Assembly: GCF_002159915.1 (NCBI RefSeq)
Contig: NZ_NFJP01000022.1
Coordinates: forward strand, 1-64,000
Length of the DNA: 64,000 bases
Direction of reading: 5' to 3'
Source: Gordonibacter sp. An230
GTDB taxonomy: Bacteria > Actinomycetota > Coriobacteriia > Coriobacteriales > Eggerthellaceae
Position 1 is the first letter of the stretch, and every line of letters begins with the position of its first letter. The position numbers and the translations under genes are program-made. Positions 32,095 to 41,000 of this stretch are shown in pieces. Under the pieces are notes generated by a model. The model had not been told where the DNA came from and did not search any database. It saw only the letters and a list, made by a program, of their open reading frames with translations.

Positions 32095-33345
32095 ATGCCG
32101 CTGCTGAAGCCCATCGCCGGGCACACCGGGTGCGCCGGGATAAAGCGGTACCTCGAGAAGGGAGGCCGCGCACTGGGCGTGCACGTTATGAACTTCGCCT
32201 GGCAGGAGGAGCACACCTTCGAGGCGGTCTCGGAGGCACCCGAGGGCTTCGACTGGGCCGCCGCTATGGACGCGACGCGGCACGCGTGCGGGAACGACAC
32301 GACGTACCGCGGCAAGCCGGCCCGCACCTTCAAGCACTTCGTCATGTCCCCCGACCCGCATGACGGCCTCTCGACGGAGCAGGTGGCCGAGCTCGCGCAG
32401 GCATGGGCGAAGAGACATTTCGCGGACTTCGAGGTGGCGATAGTCCTGCATGACGACAACGAGGGCAGGATCCCCCACGCCCACATCGTGGTCAACAACA
32501 CCGACCTCGTCACCGAGCGGCGCCTGCAGACCCCCGACCCGCTGGAGCTCAACCGCAGCCTCCAGGAGCTGGCCGAGGAGCGCGGGTACCGCTTCATGCG
32601 CGACGAGGTCGTGAGGGAATCCGACGAAGGACCGGCTCGGAAAGCGACCCCGTCGACGATGCAGCGCGTGTATGAGCGCCGCGCCGAGAGGGAGATCGCG
32701 AAAGAGGGCGGGTACTCCTGGGTCGCCGACATACGCAACCGCGTGACGGTGGCAAAGGCGCTCGCCCGCAACGAGGACGAGTTCATGGCGGTGCTCGCGA
32801 CGCTCGAGGTGGACGTCTCGCAGAACTCCGAGAAGTCATGGAGGCGAGACTGGATCTACTCGCTCGCCGACCACCCCACCTGGCGCATAGGGGGCGAGAA
32901 GCTCGGCCTCTCGTTCGGACAGGAGGCGCTCAGGCGGCGCTTCGGGAGGATTGCCGCATGGCGCCCCACCCCGGCCGCCTCGCGCGAGGTCCTCTCCCAT
33001 GCAGCCGAGGCGATCGGCCTCAACGATCTCGCGGAGCTAGGGCGGCTGTCCGCCGCCATCGAGACGTGCATGGCGGTGAACGCCCACAGCATCGCGGATT
33101 TGGACAGGAGGATCGCGAGGCTCGAGAGCCATGGCGAGGGCGATTCCCGCGAGCGCGCGAGCTCCTTGCGCGAGGTGCGCGAGTACGTGGCGCAGAACAG
33201 GCTCCTGCCCAAGACGGTCCAAACGAGGCGCCCGAAGGAGGAGAAGTCCGGCGAGACACCCGTGAAGCGCAAGGGCGAGGAGCGTCGGAGCCGGGAAACT
33301 CCGGCGCGGCAGACCTGGCAGCGAGATAGGAGGGAGGAGCGATGA
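32095..33345 (+). CDS. Relaxase (MobP/VirD2-type)
   Basis: A 416-residue relaxase/mobilisation nuclease of the PF03432 type. KPIAGHTGCAGIKRYLEKGGRAL lies at the N-terminus in place of the tyrosine region, HFVMSPDPHDGLSTEQV contains motif II, and the metal-binding motif III is GRIPHAHIVVNNTD (about 123-136). The C-terminal half is helical and ends in a very basic tail. It should nick oriT, stay bound to the 5' end and be handed to the VirD4 coupling protein. The ATG at 32095 is chosen because it sits 2 bases after the mobC stop; the open frame upstream overlaps mobC and has no protein features. Confidence 0.9.
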   Translation: MPLLKPIAGHTGCAGIKRYLEKGGRALGVHVMNFAWQEEHTFEAVSEAPEGFDWAAAMDATRHACGNDTTYRGKPARTFKHFVMSPDPHDGLSTEQVAELAQAWAKRHFADFEVAIVLHDDNEGRIPHAHIVVNNTDLVTERRLQTPDPLELNRSLQELAEERGYRFMRDEVVRESDEGPARKATPSTMQRVYERRAEREIAKEGGYSWVADIRNRVTVAKALARNEDEFMAVLATLEVDVSQNSEKSWRRDWIYSLADHPTWRIGGEKLGLSFGQEALRRRFGRIAAWRPTPAASREVLSHAAEAIGLNDLAELGRLSAAIETCMAVNAHSIADLDRRIARLESHGEGDSRERASSLREVREYVAQNRLLPKTVQTRRPKEEKSGETPVKRKGEERRSRETPARQTWQRDRREER

Positions 33346-33914
33346 GGGTGGAGATCGCCTACGAGCGGCGCGTCGAGGTGTTCGACACCGACCGTTTCAC
33401 CGAGGCGCAGCCGTTCTCGGGAAGGAGCATGCTCGCCGACTTCACGCTCGAATACGAGGCTGCCGAGAAGAACGGCCTCTGGCTCACGGCCCACTGCTAC
33501 GCCGCGAACGAAGGCTACCGAACCGACGGCGAGGATGTTCCCGAGGCACGGCGCGAGAAGGGCTGGAGGTTCCAGCTGGCAAGCCCCAAAGAGGCCGGCG
33601 AGCTCGAGAGCGTCACGATGGACGGCGAGACGGTGCTCGCGAGAATGTTCGGCGAATTAGTAGACGTGATGAAGCTCGACCGCGCCTCTGCCCTCTTCGC
33701 CGGACCCGGAGGCTCGGTCGCAAGCCGCATAGCGCGGCTGAACGATTACCTCTCGAACGCGGACGAGAGGCTCGCGGCGAGCTCCGTCCTCATGGCGGAG
33801 GCGATAGGCGTCGCACCCGACGTGCTCGAGTGCGCCATAGCAGCCGAGGCCGCCCAGATGGAGCCCGCGGACGACGACGAGAGCGACTGGATGGAAGGAT
33901 ACGGAGATGATTAG
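33342..33914 (+). CDS. Conserved ICE protein, unknown function
   Basis: A 190-residue acidic protein that starts in the relaxase stop codon (ATGA overlap) with GGAGGGAGGAG upstream. The N-terminal half looks like an alpha/beta domain (VFDTDRFTEAQPFSGRSML, then GLWLTAHCYAANEGYRT). The C-terminal half is helical and ends in a run of acidic residues. I do not recognise a family. Coupling to the relaxase suggests a role in DNA processing or its control. Confidence 0.6.
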   Translation: MRVEIAYERRVEVFDTDRFTEAQPFSGRSMLADFTLEYEAAEKNGLWLTAHCYAANEGYRTDGEDVPEARREKGWRFQLASPKEAGELESVTMDGETVLARMFGELVDVMKLDRASALFAGPGGSVASRIARLNDYLSNADERLAASSVLMAEAIGVAPDVLECAIAAEAAQMEPADDDESDWMEGYGDD

Positions 33915-33981
33915 AGCGATATTCAGGGGAATCGGATCATTCGTGCGCTGGCTGTTCAAAGCCGTGTTCCGCTTCATGTGA
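33907..33981 (+). CDS. 24-residue cationic amphipathic peptide
   Basis: A short frame encodes MIRAIFRGIGSFVRWLFKAV followed by four more residues. It begins inside the end of the previous gene (ATGATTAG overlap), with GGAAGGA and GGAG upstream. Arg/Lys and large hydrophobics alternate as in an amphipathic membrane helix. Such a peptide could be a membrane-active toxin, a small transfer factor or a chance frame. The next gene begins 90 bases downstream. Confidence 0.45.
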   Translation: MIRAIFRGIGSFVRWLFKAVFRFM

Positions 33982-34037
33982 GCTTGCGATCGCGCTCCCG
34001 CCAACCACTGGAAACAAAATATGAAATGTGACATAAT

Positions 34038-34047
34038 AATGTACATT
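34038..34047. promoter_or_regulatory. Palindromic operator of the toxin-antitoxin promoter
   Basis: The palindrome AATGTACATT lies in an AT-rich promoter region (TGTGACATAATAATG) about 25 bases before the antitoxin start. This is the usual place for antitoxin autoregulation. Confidence 0.5.
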
Positions 34048-34071
34048 AAGATGCAATAGGAAGGAGAACCA

Positions 34072-34341
34072 ATGTCGTTGTGCGTACCCATCAAAGACCT
34101 CCGCGATACAGCCGCATTCGACGAGATGGTCTCGACGAGCCCCACCCCGGTCATCGTGACAAAGAACGGCTACGACCGCTTCGTGTGCGTGAAGAGCTCG
34201 GATTTCAGCCGATGGGAGCAGGCGGAGGCACGTGCCCGTTTGCTCGAGCGCATCATGGTCTCCGAGCGCGAGCGCGCCGAAGGAAAGAGCGTCGACGCTT
34301 TCGAGGCGACCAAATCCTTGAGGGAGAAGCATGGCCTGTAG
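34072..34341 (+). CDS. Antitoxin, Phd/YefM-like
   Basis: An 89-residue protein with the Phd/YefM-type DNA-binding N-terminus: VPIKDLRDTAAFDEMVSTS, then PVIVTKNGYDRFVCVKSSDF. A flexible charged C-terminal part follows that would wrap the toxin. It overlaps the toxin gene by 11 bases, as is usual in such pairs. AAGGAG lies about 8 nt upstream of the ATG. It should repress its own operon, probably with the toxin, through the palindrome at 34038-34047. In an ICE the pair stabilises inheritance. Confidence 0.88.
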   Translation: MSLCVPIKDLRDTAAFDEMVSTSPTPVIVTKNGYDRFVCVKSSDFSRWEQAEARARLLERIMVSERERAEGKSVDAFEATKSLREKHGL

Positions 34342-34642
34342 GGTGCGGATACAGCCAACCGCGCTTCGCGAACTCGAGGGCACGGTCGAGTACCTGCTCG
34401 GCTTCGGGCCCAACACCGCGTCGGCGTTCCTGGACGAATGGGAGAACGTCATCGAGTGCTTGAAGGACGGATCGGTGGAGCACCGCCTCTCGCGTTTCGA
34501 GCCGCTCGCGAAGCTTGGTTATCACACCGTCCTAGTGAAAGGCTACATAGCCCTCTACTTCAAGGAGGGGGAAGACGTCGTCATCGCCCACCTCTTCCAT
34601 CAGAGCCAAGACTACGCGAGCATCGTCTTGAACGGAGAGTGA
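34331..34642 (+). CDS. RelE/ParE-family toxin
   Basis: A 103-residue RelE/ParE superfamily toxin. VRIQPTALRELEGTVEYLL is the first strand-helix unit, followed by NTASAFLDEWENVI, and the C-terminal strands contain YHTVLVKGYIALYFKEGEDVVIAHLFHQSQDY (described in parts: the YIALY strand and the IAHLFHQSQDY ending). RelE members cut mRNA on the ribosome while ParE members poison gyrase; which applies cannot be decided. The stop lies one base before the next gene, so three further genes are probably in the same transcript. Confidence 0.88.
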   Translation: MACRVRIQPTALRELEGTVEYLLGFGPNTASAFLDEWENVIECLKDGSVEHRLSRFEPLAKLGYHTVLVKGYIALYFKEGEDVVIAHLFHQSQDYASIVLNGE

Positions 34643-34643
34643 C

Positions 34644-35102
34644 ATGAGCCCCGCACAATACTGCGCCAGATACGGCATCGCAGAGAGCACACTGAGAGGC
34701 TGGCTGAAAAGGGGGCTCATGGAAGGCGCCGAAAAGTGCGGCGGCATTTGGGACATCCCAGAAGACGCGAGGGCGAGATACGAGCCGAGGAAGAAAAAGA
34801 ACCGCACACAAGACGACAACCGATGGGATCTGCTCAAGGCGTTGAAAGAGCGGCGTTACGTCGACGAGAAGGTGCTCCTCTGCCAGAAGGCGGACTTCGT
34901 GGATCTGGCAAACGATCTGCTGGACAAGGGGTTCATCATCATGTCGAGCACCCCCTGCGACGGAAAATGGAACACGGGATACGCAATCTCCCAACTTGGA
35001 TTGGACGCAATCGAATCCAGATCGAAGAAAGACTTCTTGGAGTTCTGGAAGGCTACATGCAGCGGAATAACCAGCGGGGTCGTGGAAGCTCTGCCCCGCT
35101 GA
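34644..35102 (+). CDS. HTH protein with unknown C-terminal domain (three-gene cassette, gene 1)
   Basis: A 152-residue protein. The N-terminal 45 residues form a small MerR/excisionase-like HTH (SPAQYCARYGIAESTLRGWL and GGIWDIPEDARARY). A charged linker is followed by a C-terminal domain (about 60-150) with ADFVDLANDLLDKGFIIMSS and KKDFLEFWKATCSGI. It follows the toxin by one base and precedes the 357-residue gene by 15 bases. I do not recognise the C-terminal domain. It could be the regulator or DNA-sensing part of the cassette. Confidence 0.65.
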   Translation: MSPAQYCARYGIAESTLRGWLKRGLMEGAEKCGGIWDIPEDARARYEPRKKKNRTQDDNRWDLLKALKERRYVDEKVLLCQKADFVDLANDLLDKGFIIMSSTPCDGKWNTGYAISQLGLDAIESRSKKDFLEFWKATCSGITSGVVEALPR

Positions 35103-35117
35103 TGGAATGCCGGAGAA

Positions 35118-36191
35118 ATGACCAACATGGATGAAATCGCCACATACGAGCGAGACCTCGCGAACATGGAGTCGAGGATCGAGAGTGTTTTCGCCGATGC
35201 CGACGTAGAGGCAGAACTGCCCCAGGCCGACCTGGACATGCTCGACGTTTGCTTCTCGATGGCATCGGGATTGGTCGGCGTGTTCGTCGCGACGAACGAC
35301 GATGTCGCGAAGTGGCTCGAGAAAGTCCATGATGCAGCGTCGGGCAATCCCGGCGATTGCGGGGTCGTCCAGCAGATGCTCGGCTCCCTGCTTTTCCACA
35401 AAGGGGACGCCTTGGACGTCTACGCACCGGAAGAAGGTTTCATCGCCCGCAACGGCGAAAGGGCATACGTGATGTTCCATAGGCTGCTGTTCGGCCACGA
35501 TGTGCTTGCGACGGGCAGGGGGCTCATGCCCTACAACCCCTTCGAGCTGATGTACCAGCAGAAAGGCCTCATAGGCATCGTGCAAGCAGTCCGTCACCTG
35601 CTCGCCGACACGATGTCCAAGCAAGGGTTGCCCGTGCCTGGAAGCTCGTACCTCGACACCGAGCGGGAAGGCGGCAGGCCTTGGAACCGGATCATCGACT
35701 GGGTTCAAGGGCTTTCCATCGAGGCGGGCGGCGACAAGAAGATGACCCAGGAGATCTACTCCCACATGTTCACGATCCGAGCCCAGGACATCGCTGCAGG
35801 CGGCCTCGTCGCCTTCCTTGTCGGATGCTATGCCAAGTCCCGCGCGATAGAGGATCCCGTTCGCAAGGCGCAGATAGAGCTGGTCGGCACGGGCGTCGCC
35901 TTTTTCGGCCAGGCGGCGCTCGGCGCAGTGCGCCAGAAAGGCGTCCCTTACATCAACAATGCGATGGCGCCTCAGCTCGTGAAGGCCTACGGCGGCCTTC
36001 TTGCTGCAAGCGCGAAGCGCACGAAGCGCCTTGAAGAGAGGACGGAAAGGCTCTGCACCGCCGCGGACAGACAGATCATGAGGCACGACCGGATTTCCGA
36101 AGAAGTCGCAGCAATCGTCCAGACCCCCGTTTCCGACGATGAAGCCTCCGCATCGATAAGCAGCCTCATCGGATATCTGGAGGGAAGATGA
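35118..36191 (+). CDS. Unknown 357-residue protein (three-gene cassette, gene 2)
   Basis: No family recognised. The N-terminal third is acidic and helical (ERDLANMESRIESVFADADV). The middle contains LDVYAPEEGFIARNGERAYVMFHRLLFGHDVL. Residues about 215-285 have two hydrophobic Gly-rich stretches (AAGGLVAFLVGCYAKSRA and VGTGVAFFGQAALGAV) that might dip into a membrane. A basic helix follows (AKRTKRLEERTERL). The gene overlaps the next one by 4 bases. Its position behind a toxin-antitoxin pair in an ICE cargo zone suggests a defence or stability role, which is inference only. Confidence 0.6.
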   Translation: MTNMDEIATYERDLANMESRIESVFADADVEAELPQADLDMLDVCFSMASGLVGVFVATNDDVAKWLEKVHDAASGNPGDCGVVQQMLGSLLFHKGDALDVYAPEEGFIARNGERAYVMFHRLLFGHDVLATGRGLMPYNPFELMYQQKGLIGIVQAVRHLLADTMSKQGLPVPGSSYLDTEREGGRPWNRIIDWVQGLSIEAGGDKKMTQEIYSHMFTIRAQDIAAGGLVAFLVGCYAKSRAIEDPVRKAQIELVGTGVAFFGQAALGAVRQKGVPYINNAMAPQLVKAYGGLLAASAKRTKRLEERTERLCTAADRQIMRHDRISEEVAAIVQTPVSDDEASASISSLIGYLEGR

Positions 36192-36823
36192 AAATACCAC
36201 AGCAGCTATTGGCCCCCATCGTCGGTGTGTTAGCAGGATGCTTCGGCATAGGCGTGGGTCTCATCATCCGGCAACCCGAGATAAACGAGCTGCACCGGCA
36301 GGTCGCTAAACTCCAGAAGAAAGCCGACGAGCTCAAGGAGACCGTCCGGAAGCAAAACGACGAGATATCCGCCCTCATCACGCGTTATCGGGCTCTGCAG
36401 GTCTGGCAGGTCATCCAGAAGCACGACCTGCGCAAGCAGATCGAGGAAAGCCTCGTCTTCCAATACGCGATGAACGACTATTTCTCCCTTATGGTGGACC
36501 GCCTGGAGACCGGACGGGACTTCAACGAGGCCGAGACAGCGTTCTACGCCGCCTTCTCGAAAATGCTGGATGGAAAGGAACTGGACGCCGACCAAATGGA
36601 GAGCGTCAAATCATACGTCGAAGCAACGCACAGCGCGCAGATTGAGGCGATGACGCCTTGCGACGCATCTGAGCCCATCGAGAGGATACGCAATTTCGAA
36701 GACGGGAAGAAGGAGCGCTTTTTCCATCTTCCGCAAATCGACCTTCCGAAATTCGAGATTCCAAAGGTCGAGATTCCGCTCCCATGGAAAAAAGAGTCCG
36801 AAGAAGAGCACCCGGACAAGTAG
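36188..36823 (+). CDS. Membrane-anchored coiled-coil protein (three-gene cassette, gene 3)
   Basis: A 211-residue protein with one N-terminal membrane helix (residues about 6-26, LLAPIVGVLAGCFGIGVGLI). A strong coiled coil follows (ELHRQVAKLQKKADELKETV, about 33-70), then a helical domain. Near the C-terminus is a short strand-like repeat of Pro and alternating residues (LPKFEIPKVEIPLPW) before a charged tail. The start lies in the stop codon of the previous gene (ATGA). The layout suggests a membrane partner or effector of the upstream 357-residue protein. No family is recognised. Confidence 0.62.
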   Translation: MKIPQQLLAPIVGVLAGCFGIGVGLIIRQPEINELHRQVAKLQKKADELKETVRKQNDEISALITRYRALQVWQVIQKHDLRKQIEESLVFQYAMNDYFSLMVDRLETGRDFNEAETAFYAAFSKMLDGKELDADQMESVKSYVEATHSAQIEAMTPCDASEPIERIRNFEDGKKERFFHLPQIDLPKFEIPKVEIPLPWKKESEEEHPDK

Positions 36824-36984
36824 CGCCAATTCCCGCTATGGCTTCGCCTCTACGCCTCTACGCCTCTACCTCAGACACATAAATCAGCAGCAGAGCAGGT
36901 AGTCCAGCTGGCCGCACACCCTGCCCCGTCTGGAATCGATTCTAGCCTGCAACAGCAGAGGGTTCATTAGCCAGCGGCATAAGC

Positions 36985-37019
36985 TGCGACTTCAGTTTCG
37001 TCGAGAAGCTGAAGTCGCA
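36985..37019. terminator. Perfect 11-bp hairpin
   Basis: Arms TGCGACTTCAG and CTGAAGTCGCA with a 13-base loop. It lies between the converging cassette (plus) and the sortase operon (minus). No long T-run is seen, but the position fits termination of both. Nearby, about 36848-36872, is a small tandem repeat of CGCCTCTA. Confidence 0.5.
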
Positions 37020-37038
37020 CGTACGAAAGATACTCTGG

Positions 37039-37200
37039 TCACTTTCGTCGAACACGTTGGCCATCGATAGCTTTTCTGTTGTCGTTGGCTTGCATCTCCT
37101 CATGCTCGCTCATTGCCCCAGCATGAATGCAGCAGTATCCCGCCATCGCGCAAGCCGCCATGGCCATGCCGATGAAGAAGCATGCGGTCGACAACATCAT
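37039..37200 (-). CDS. Small Cys/Met-rich membrane protein, 53 residues
   Basis: A short frame begins MMLSTACFFIGMAMAACAMA and continues with GYCCIHAGAM and a hydrophilic, basic C-terminus ending VRRK. The first 25 residues form one membrane helix. Its first ATG overlaps the sortase stop codon (GGATGATG), and GAGGAGGTGG lies directly upstream, so it is translationally coupled to the sortase. Four Cys and many Met residues suggest metal or redox chemistry, but no function is known. It was below the size usually annotated. Confidence 0.6.
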   Translation of the reverse strand: MMLSTACFFIGMAMAACAMAGYCCIHAGAMSEHEEMQANDNRKAIDGQRVRRK

Positions 37201-37937
37201 CCCACCTCCTCTTGCGCGTACACTATCGTCCTCTCATGCCCGTTCCACCTGCCGTAGCTGCAGGTGCAGAACGCCTTGACGCTATCTGTCCGGGCACCGT
37301 CGACGAGGGCTACGTCCGCCCTGCCGAGCAGCTCATCGAGCCAAGACGAGAGCTCTTCATCTGTGGCGAAGTCGAGCCGCTTGTGCTCGACGTTCGAGTC
37401 GACGACGTCTACCGCGACGACGCGCAGGCGCGCGTTTCCTTCGGGCGTCTGCAGGAGGATCTCGTCATGCTCGGCGGCGAATCCGGCATCTGAATAGCTT
37501 GCGAACGCGGAGAACATGCTGCCGTCGTTCATGTGGTGGGCGAACATGAGCGCGAGCGGGCTGTCGATCCCCCGTCCCGCGCAGGCGGCGTCGAGATAGG
37601 GGCATCCGTAGGGGTTCCAGCCGCGGTAGACGTCGTGGTCGAGGTAGAAGGTCGGGTCATCTGCGCTCGCCTGCACCACCGGATAGTCGATCTCGGTTCC
37701 CGGGACGCTCACCCAGGCCACGATGTCGGGATTCACGGACAGCCAGTAGTCCCAGTCGACCGTCGGGACGCCATCGGATGCCGCATCGCTTCCCGAAGCA
37801 TCTGCCGAGATAGGAGAGGGGTCTACATCCGCCGCCCTGTCATGGACGCTGAAGAGCCACAGCCCCAGCGCCGCAGCACCGACCAGCGCCGTCACCGCCA
37901 CCATGATCGCGAATCGCTGCTTGATATTTGTGCTCAC
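37197..37937 (-). CDS. Class B sortase of the ICE adhesin locus
   Basis: A 246-residue sortase with an N-terminal membrane anchor (about 10-30). DIVAWVSVPGTEIDYPVVQ is followed by the catalytic His in LMFAHHMNDGSMFSAF, the catalytic Cys in VKAFCTCSYGRWNGHERT and the Arg in HERT. It should attach the large VaFE adhesin encoded just upstream (38007-41075) to the cell wall or link its subunits. The start is GTG at 37937 with GGAGG about 8 nt before. A homolog with its own adhesin remnant is at 20970. Confidence 0.92.
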   Translation of the reverse strand: MSTNIKQRFAIMVAVTALVGAAALGLWLFSVHDRAADVDPSPISADASGSDAASDGVPTVDWDYWLSVNPDIVAWVSVPGTEIDYPVVQASADDPTFYLDHDVYRGWNPYGCPYLDAACAGRGIDSPLALMFAHHMNDGSMFSAFASYSDAGFAAEHDEILLQTPEGNARLRVVAVDVVDSNVEHKRLDFATDEELSSWLDELLGRADVALVDGARTDSVKAFCTCSYGRWNGHERTIVYAQEEVG

Positions 37938-38006
37938 TTGAACCTCCAGGAAGACGGGCGGGGAGGCTCATCGCCGCCCCGCCCTCTTCGATCGACCGGG
38001 ACCCGG

Positions 38007-41000
38007 CTACTTCTCGGGACCCTCGTCAGTGGATCCCTCGCCAACTGATGCGTTTCGACGGATGCGGCCGCGAAGCGCGTATGCGCCCGCAGCGCCGCCG
38101 CAGAGGATCAAGGCGCTGATCAGAACCCATACGGGAAGCAGGTCGCCTCCCGTCTTGTCGTAGGGGGTGCCGAGAGTCTCGGGGTTGTCGACGACCACGG
38201 TCTGCCCCTCGTCCTCGAGGTCCTGATGTACCGCGATGACGTTCCCGTTCACGTCGAGCACCTCCTCGAACGCCACGAGGGAGGCGCCCTCCTCGAGCTG
38301 GGAAGCATCGAACTCGAAGGTCACCTCGACGGTTCCATTCGAGCCTTCTGCCACGAACTCGGCGGTAGAGGTCACAGGGTTGCCCTCGGAGTCCTCGAGG
38401 GCAAGGCCGGTGCTCTTGTCCATGATGGTGCCGTGGGCGGTATAGGTCTCGCCAGCGACGAACCCCTCATACTCGACGGTGTCCACGACGCTGACCGTCC
38501 CGTTCTCGACCATGTGGTCGCCGTCGGCGGCGTCGACGAGCGTGGTGCCGATCTCGACGACCGTGACGGACTGGCCCTCGTCCTCGATATCCTCGTGCAC
38601 CGCGAGGACGGTGCCTTCGGCGTCGAGCAGCTTCTCGAACACCACCAGGCGGTGACCGCCGAGGCCGGAGGAATCGAATGAGAGCTCTACCGTCTGGGTG
38701 CCCTCAGCGGCATCGGGCGTGAACTCGACGGTCGCGGCCACGTCAGTCGCGAGAAGCCCCTCGCCGCTTTTCAGCGGCTCGCCCGTCTCGGCGTCCATCA
38801 GCGTCGCCTCGAGCGTATAAGAGCCTCCAGGGGTCAGACCCTCGAAGGCCACCTCGTCGGCGATGACGACCTCGGAGCCCGTCACGAGCTTGTCGCCGTC
38901 GGCGGCGTCGGCCGCCGTGGTGCCGATGTCGACGAAATGGACCGTCTGGCCCTCGTCCTCGATATCTGCGTGGACTGCTACCTCGATGCTATCCTTCACG
39001 AGGCTCTCGAAGGCCACGACGTCCTCGCCCGCGAGCAGGCTCGCGTCGAAGGTGAACTCGATGTCCACCGACCCGTTCGTGTTGTTCGCCGTGAACTCCT
39101 TGGTGGCGGTCACGGGATTGCCCTCGGCGTCGAGCAGCGGCTCGCCGGTGGACTTGACCATGAGCGTGCCGGTGAGGGTATAGGTGCCGCCGAACTCGAG
39201 GTTCTCGTAGTAGACGGTATCCACAATCGTCGTCTGCTCGTTTGCCTGGGCGATCTGGTCACCGTCGGCCACTTCGGTTGCCCGCGTTCCGATCCTCGGC
39301 CCCTCCTGGTCGTCGAGCGTCATCCAGACGGCCTCCGCCACGCCGGAGTCGCGCTCGATCCAGAAGGCCTTGGTGATGAGCTCGTAGCCCTCATTGGCCT
39401 CGCAGGGAAGCTCCTCCAAGGTGTACTGGCCGTACGGCAGCGCGCCGAGGGCGTCATCGGCAGGAGCGGACGAGCCGTCCTCGCCCAGCCCGAACCAGAT
39501 GCCCGCCTCAGGGTCCATCATGTCGGAGGCGATGGCCTCGGCCTCGAGCAGGTGGTCGTTGGCATTGGTGTTGTGGGTGTGCTTGTTCCAGCCCGCCTCG
39601 GTCGAGGCCTGGCCGTTGCGGTCGGTGACCAGCACGTGCGTCTCGCCGGTCGCCACGTTGGAGATGGCGAAGGGGACCTGCAGGCTCGCGTTGGTGTCCT
39701 CGGCCTTCTTGGAGAGCTTGAGGTCGTTGCGGACGACCTGGTTGTAGAAGGTGAGCTCGCCGCCTTCCGCGTCCGCCGTCACGACAAGGCCGTCGGTCCG
39801 GATCTCGAAGGTCTTCGGCTCGCCGTCGGTGAGCAGGTAGGAGTCGTTGGTCGCGGTCTCCTGGATGGTGTAGGTGCCGTAGGGTAGCGCCTCGGGCGCG
39901 GTCTTGGCGATGTAGGAGCCGATTTCCTCGTCCCATGCGGTCTCGACGGTAGCGACGACTTCGCCCGGCTCGTACCAGACGTCGCCTACGAGGACCTTGT
40001 TCTCGGAGGCGTTCGTTATGGCGAACTCGATGCCGGAGAGCGTCGTGCCGACGCCTTCTGCTGCATGCCCGTTCCCGCCGACCGCCTCGGACTCGTCGAG
40101 CTCCGCGTCGGCCTTGGTCACCTGCACGCCGCCGCGTATCGCGTCGTCATGCACGGGGTCGCCGGAAAGGTCGACGACCTGGCCGTCGCCCTCGATGGCG
40201 AACCCGAGCTCGCCTTCCCAGGGAAGGTAGCCTTCCGGAGCGTTCGCCTCAACGATGCGGTAGGTGCCGCACGGCAGCGCGTCGCTCGCGGTCTGCGCGG
40301 TGTAGGCCGAGCCGTCCCAGGAGGTGGAGATGGTCATGACCGTCTCGCCGTCTGCGTAGCTGTGGCCGTTCACGAATGAGTTCGTCCCCGATGCGTTGAC
40401 GATGGCGAACTCGGCGCCCTCGAGCGAGGCGTCGCCCTGCTCGCCTGCGCCGGCTTGCGCATCGACCTTGGCGATCTTCACGCCGCCGCGCTCCCACGTG
40501 AAGCTGGCGAGCGTCTGGGCGTCTGATCCCGCATGGATCCTGATGGCCGAGAATCCCGTGGAGACCTCGTTCGCGCGCGCGTTGACCTGGCTCCACACGT
40601 CGCCCGCGATCTCGCGCTCCGCCCAGGAGGCGAACTCGGCGCTCGTGCCGTAGGTCGCCTCGGCGGCAGATCCCAGGTTGGCGTACGAGAGCAGGATGTG
40701 GCTCGCCACGCGGTACTTGTCCTCGTCCATGCCGCTTCCGTCGTACCAGGAGCCAGGCCACATGGACGCGTCGAAGCCGGGTGCGCCGTAGGAGAACCAC
40801 ATGGCCGCCGCCAGATCTCCCGCCTCGCTCGTCGGATAGGTTCCCGCATCGGGCGTGGAGCGCGACGGCTCGATGCAGTAGGCGTCGTTGCCGTTGGCGC
40901 TCATCTGGGTCGTCTCGTATCCGGCATAGGGGATGCTCTTGCCGATCGAGACGTTCACGTTCCCGGAGGCATATGCCTTGGTCGGGACGATGGCGACGGA

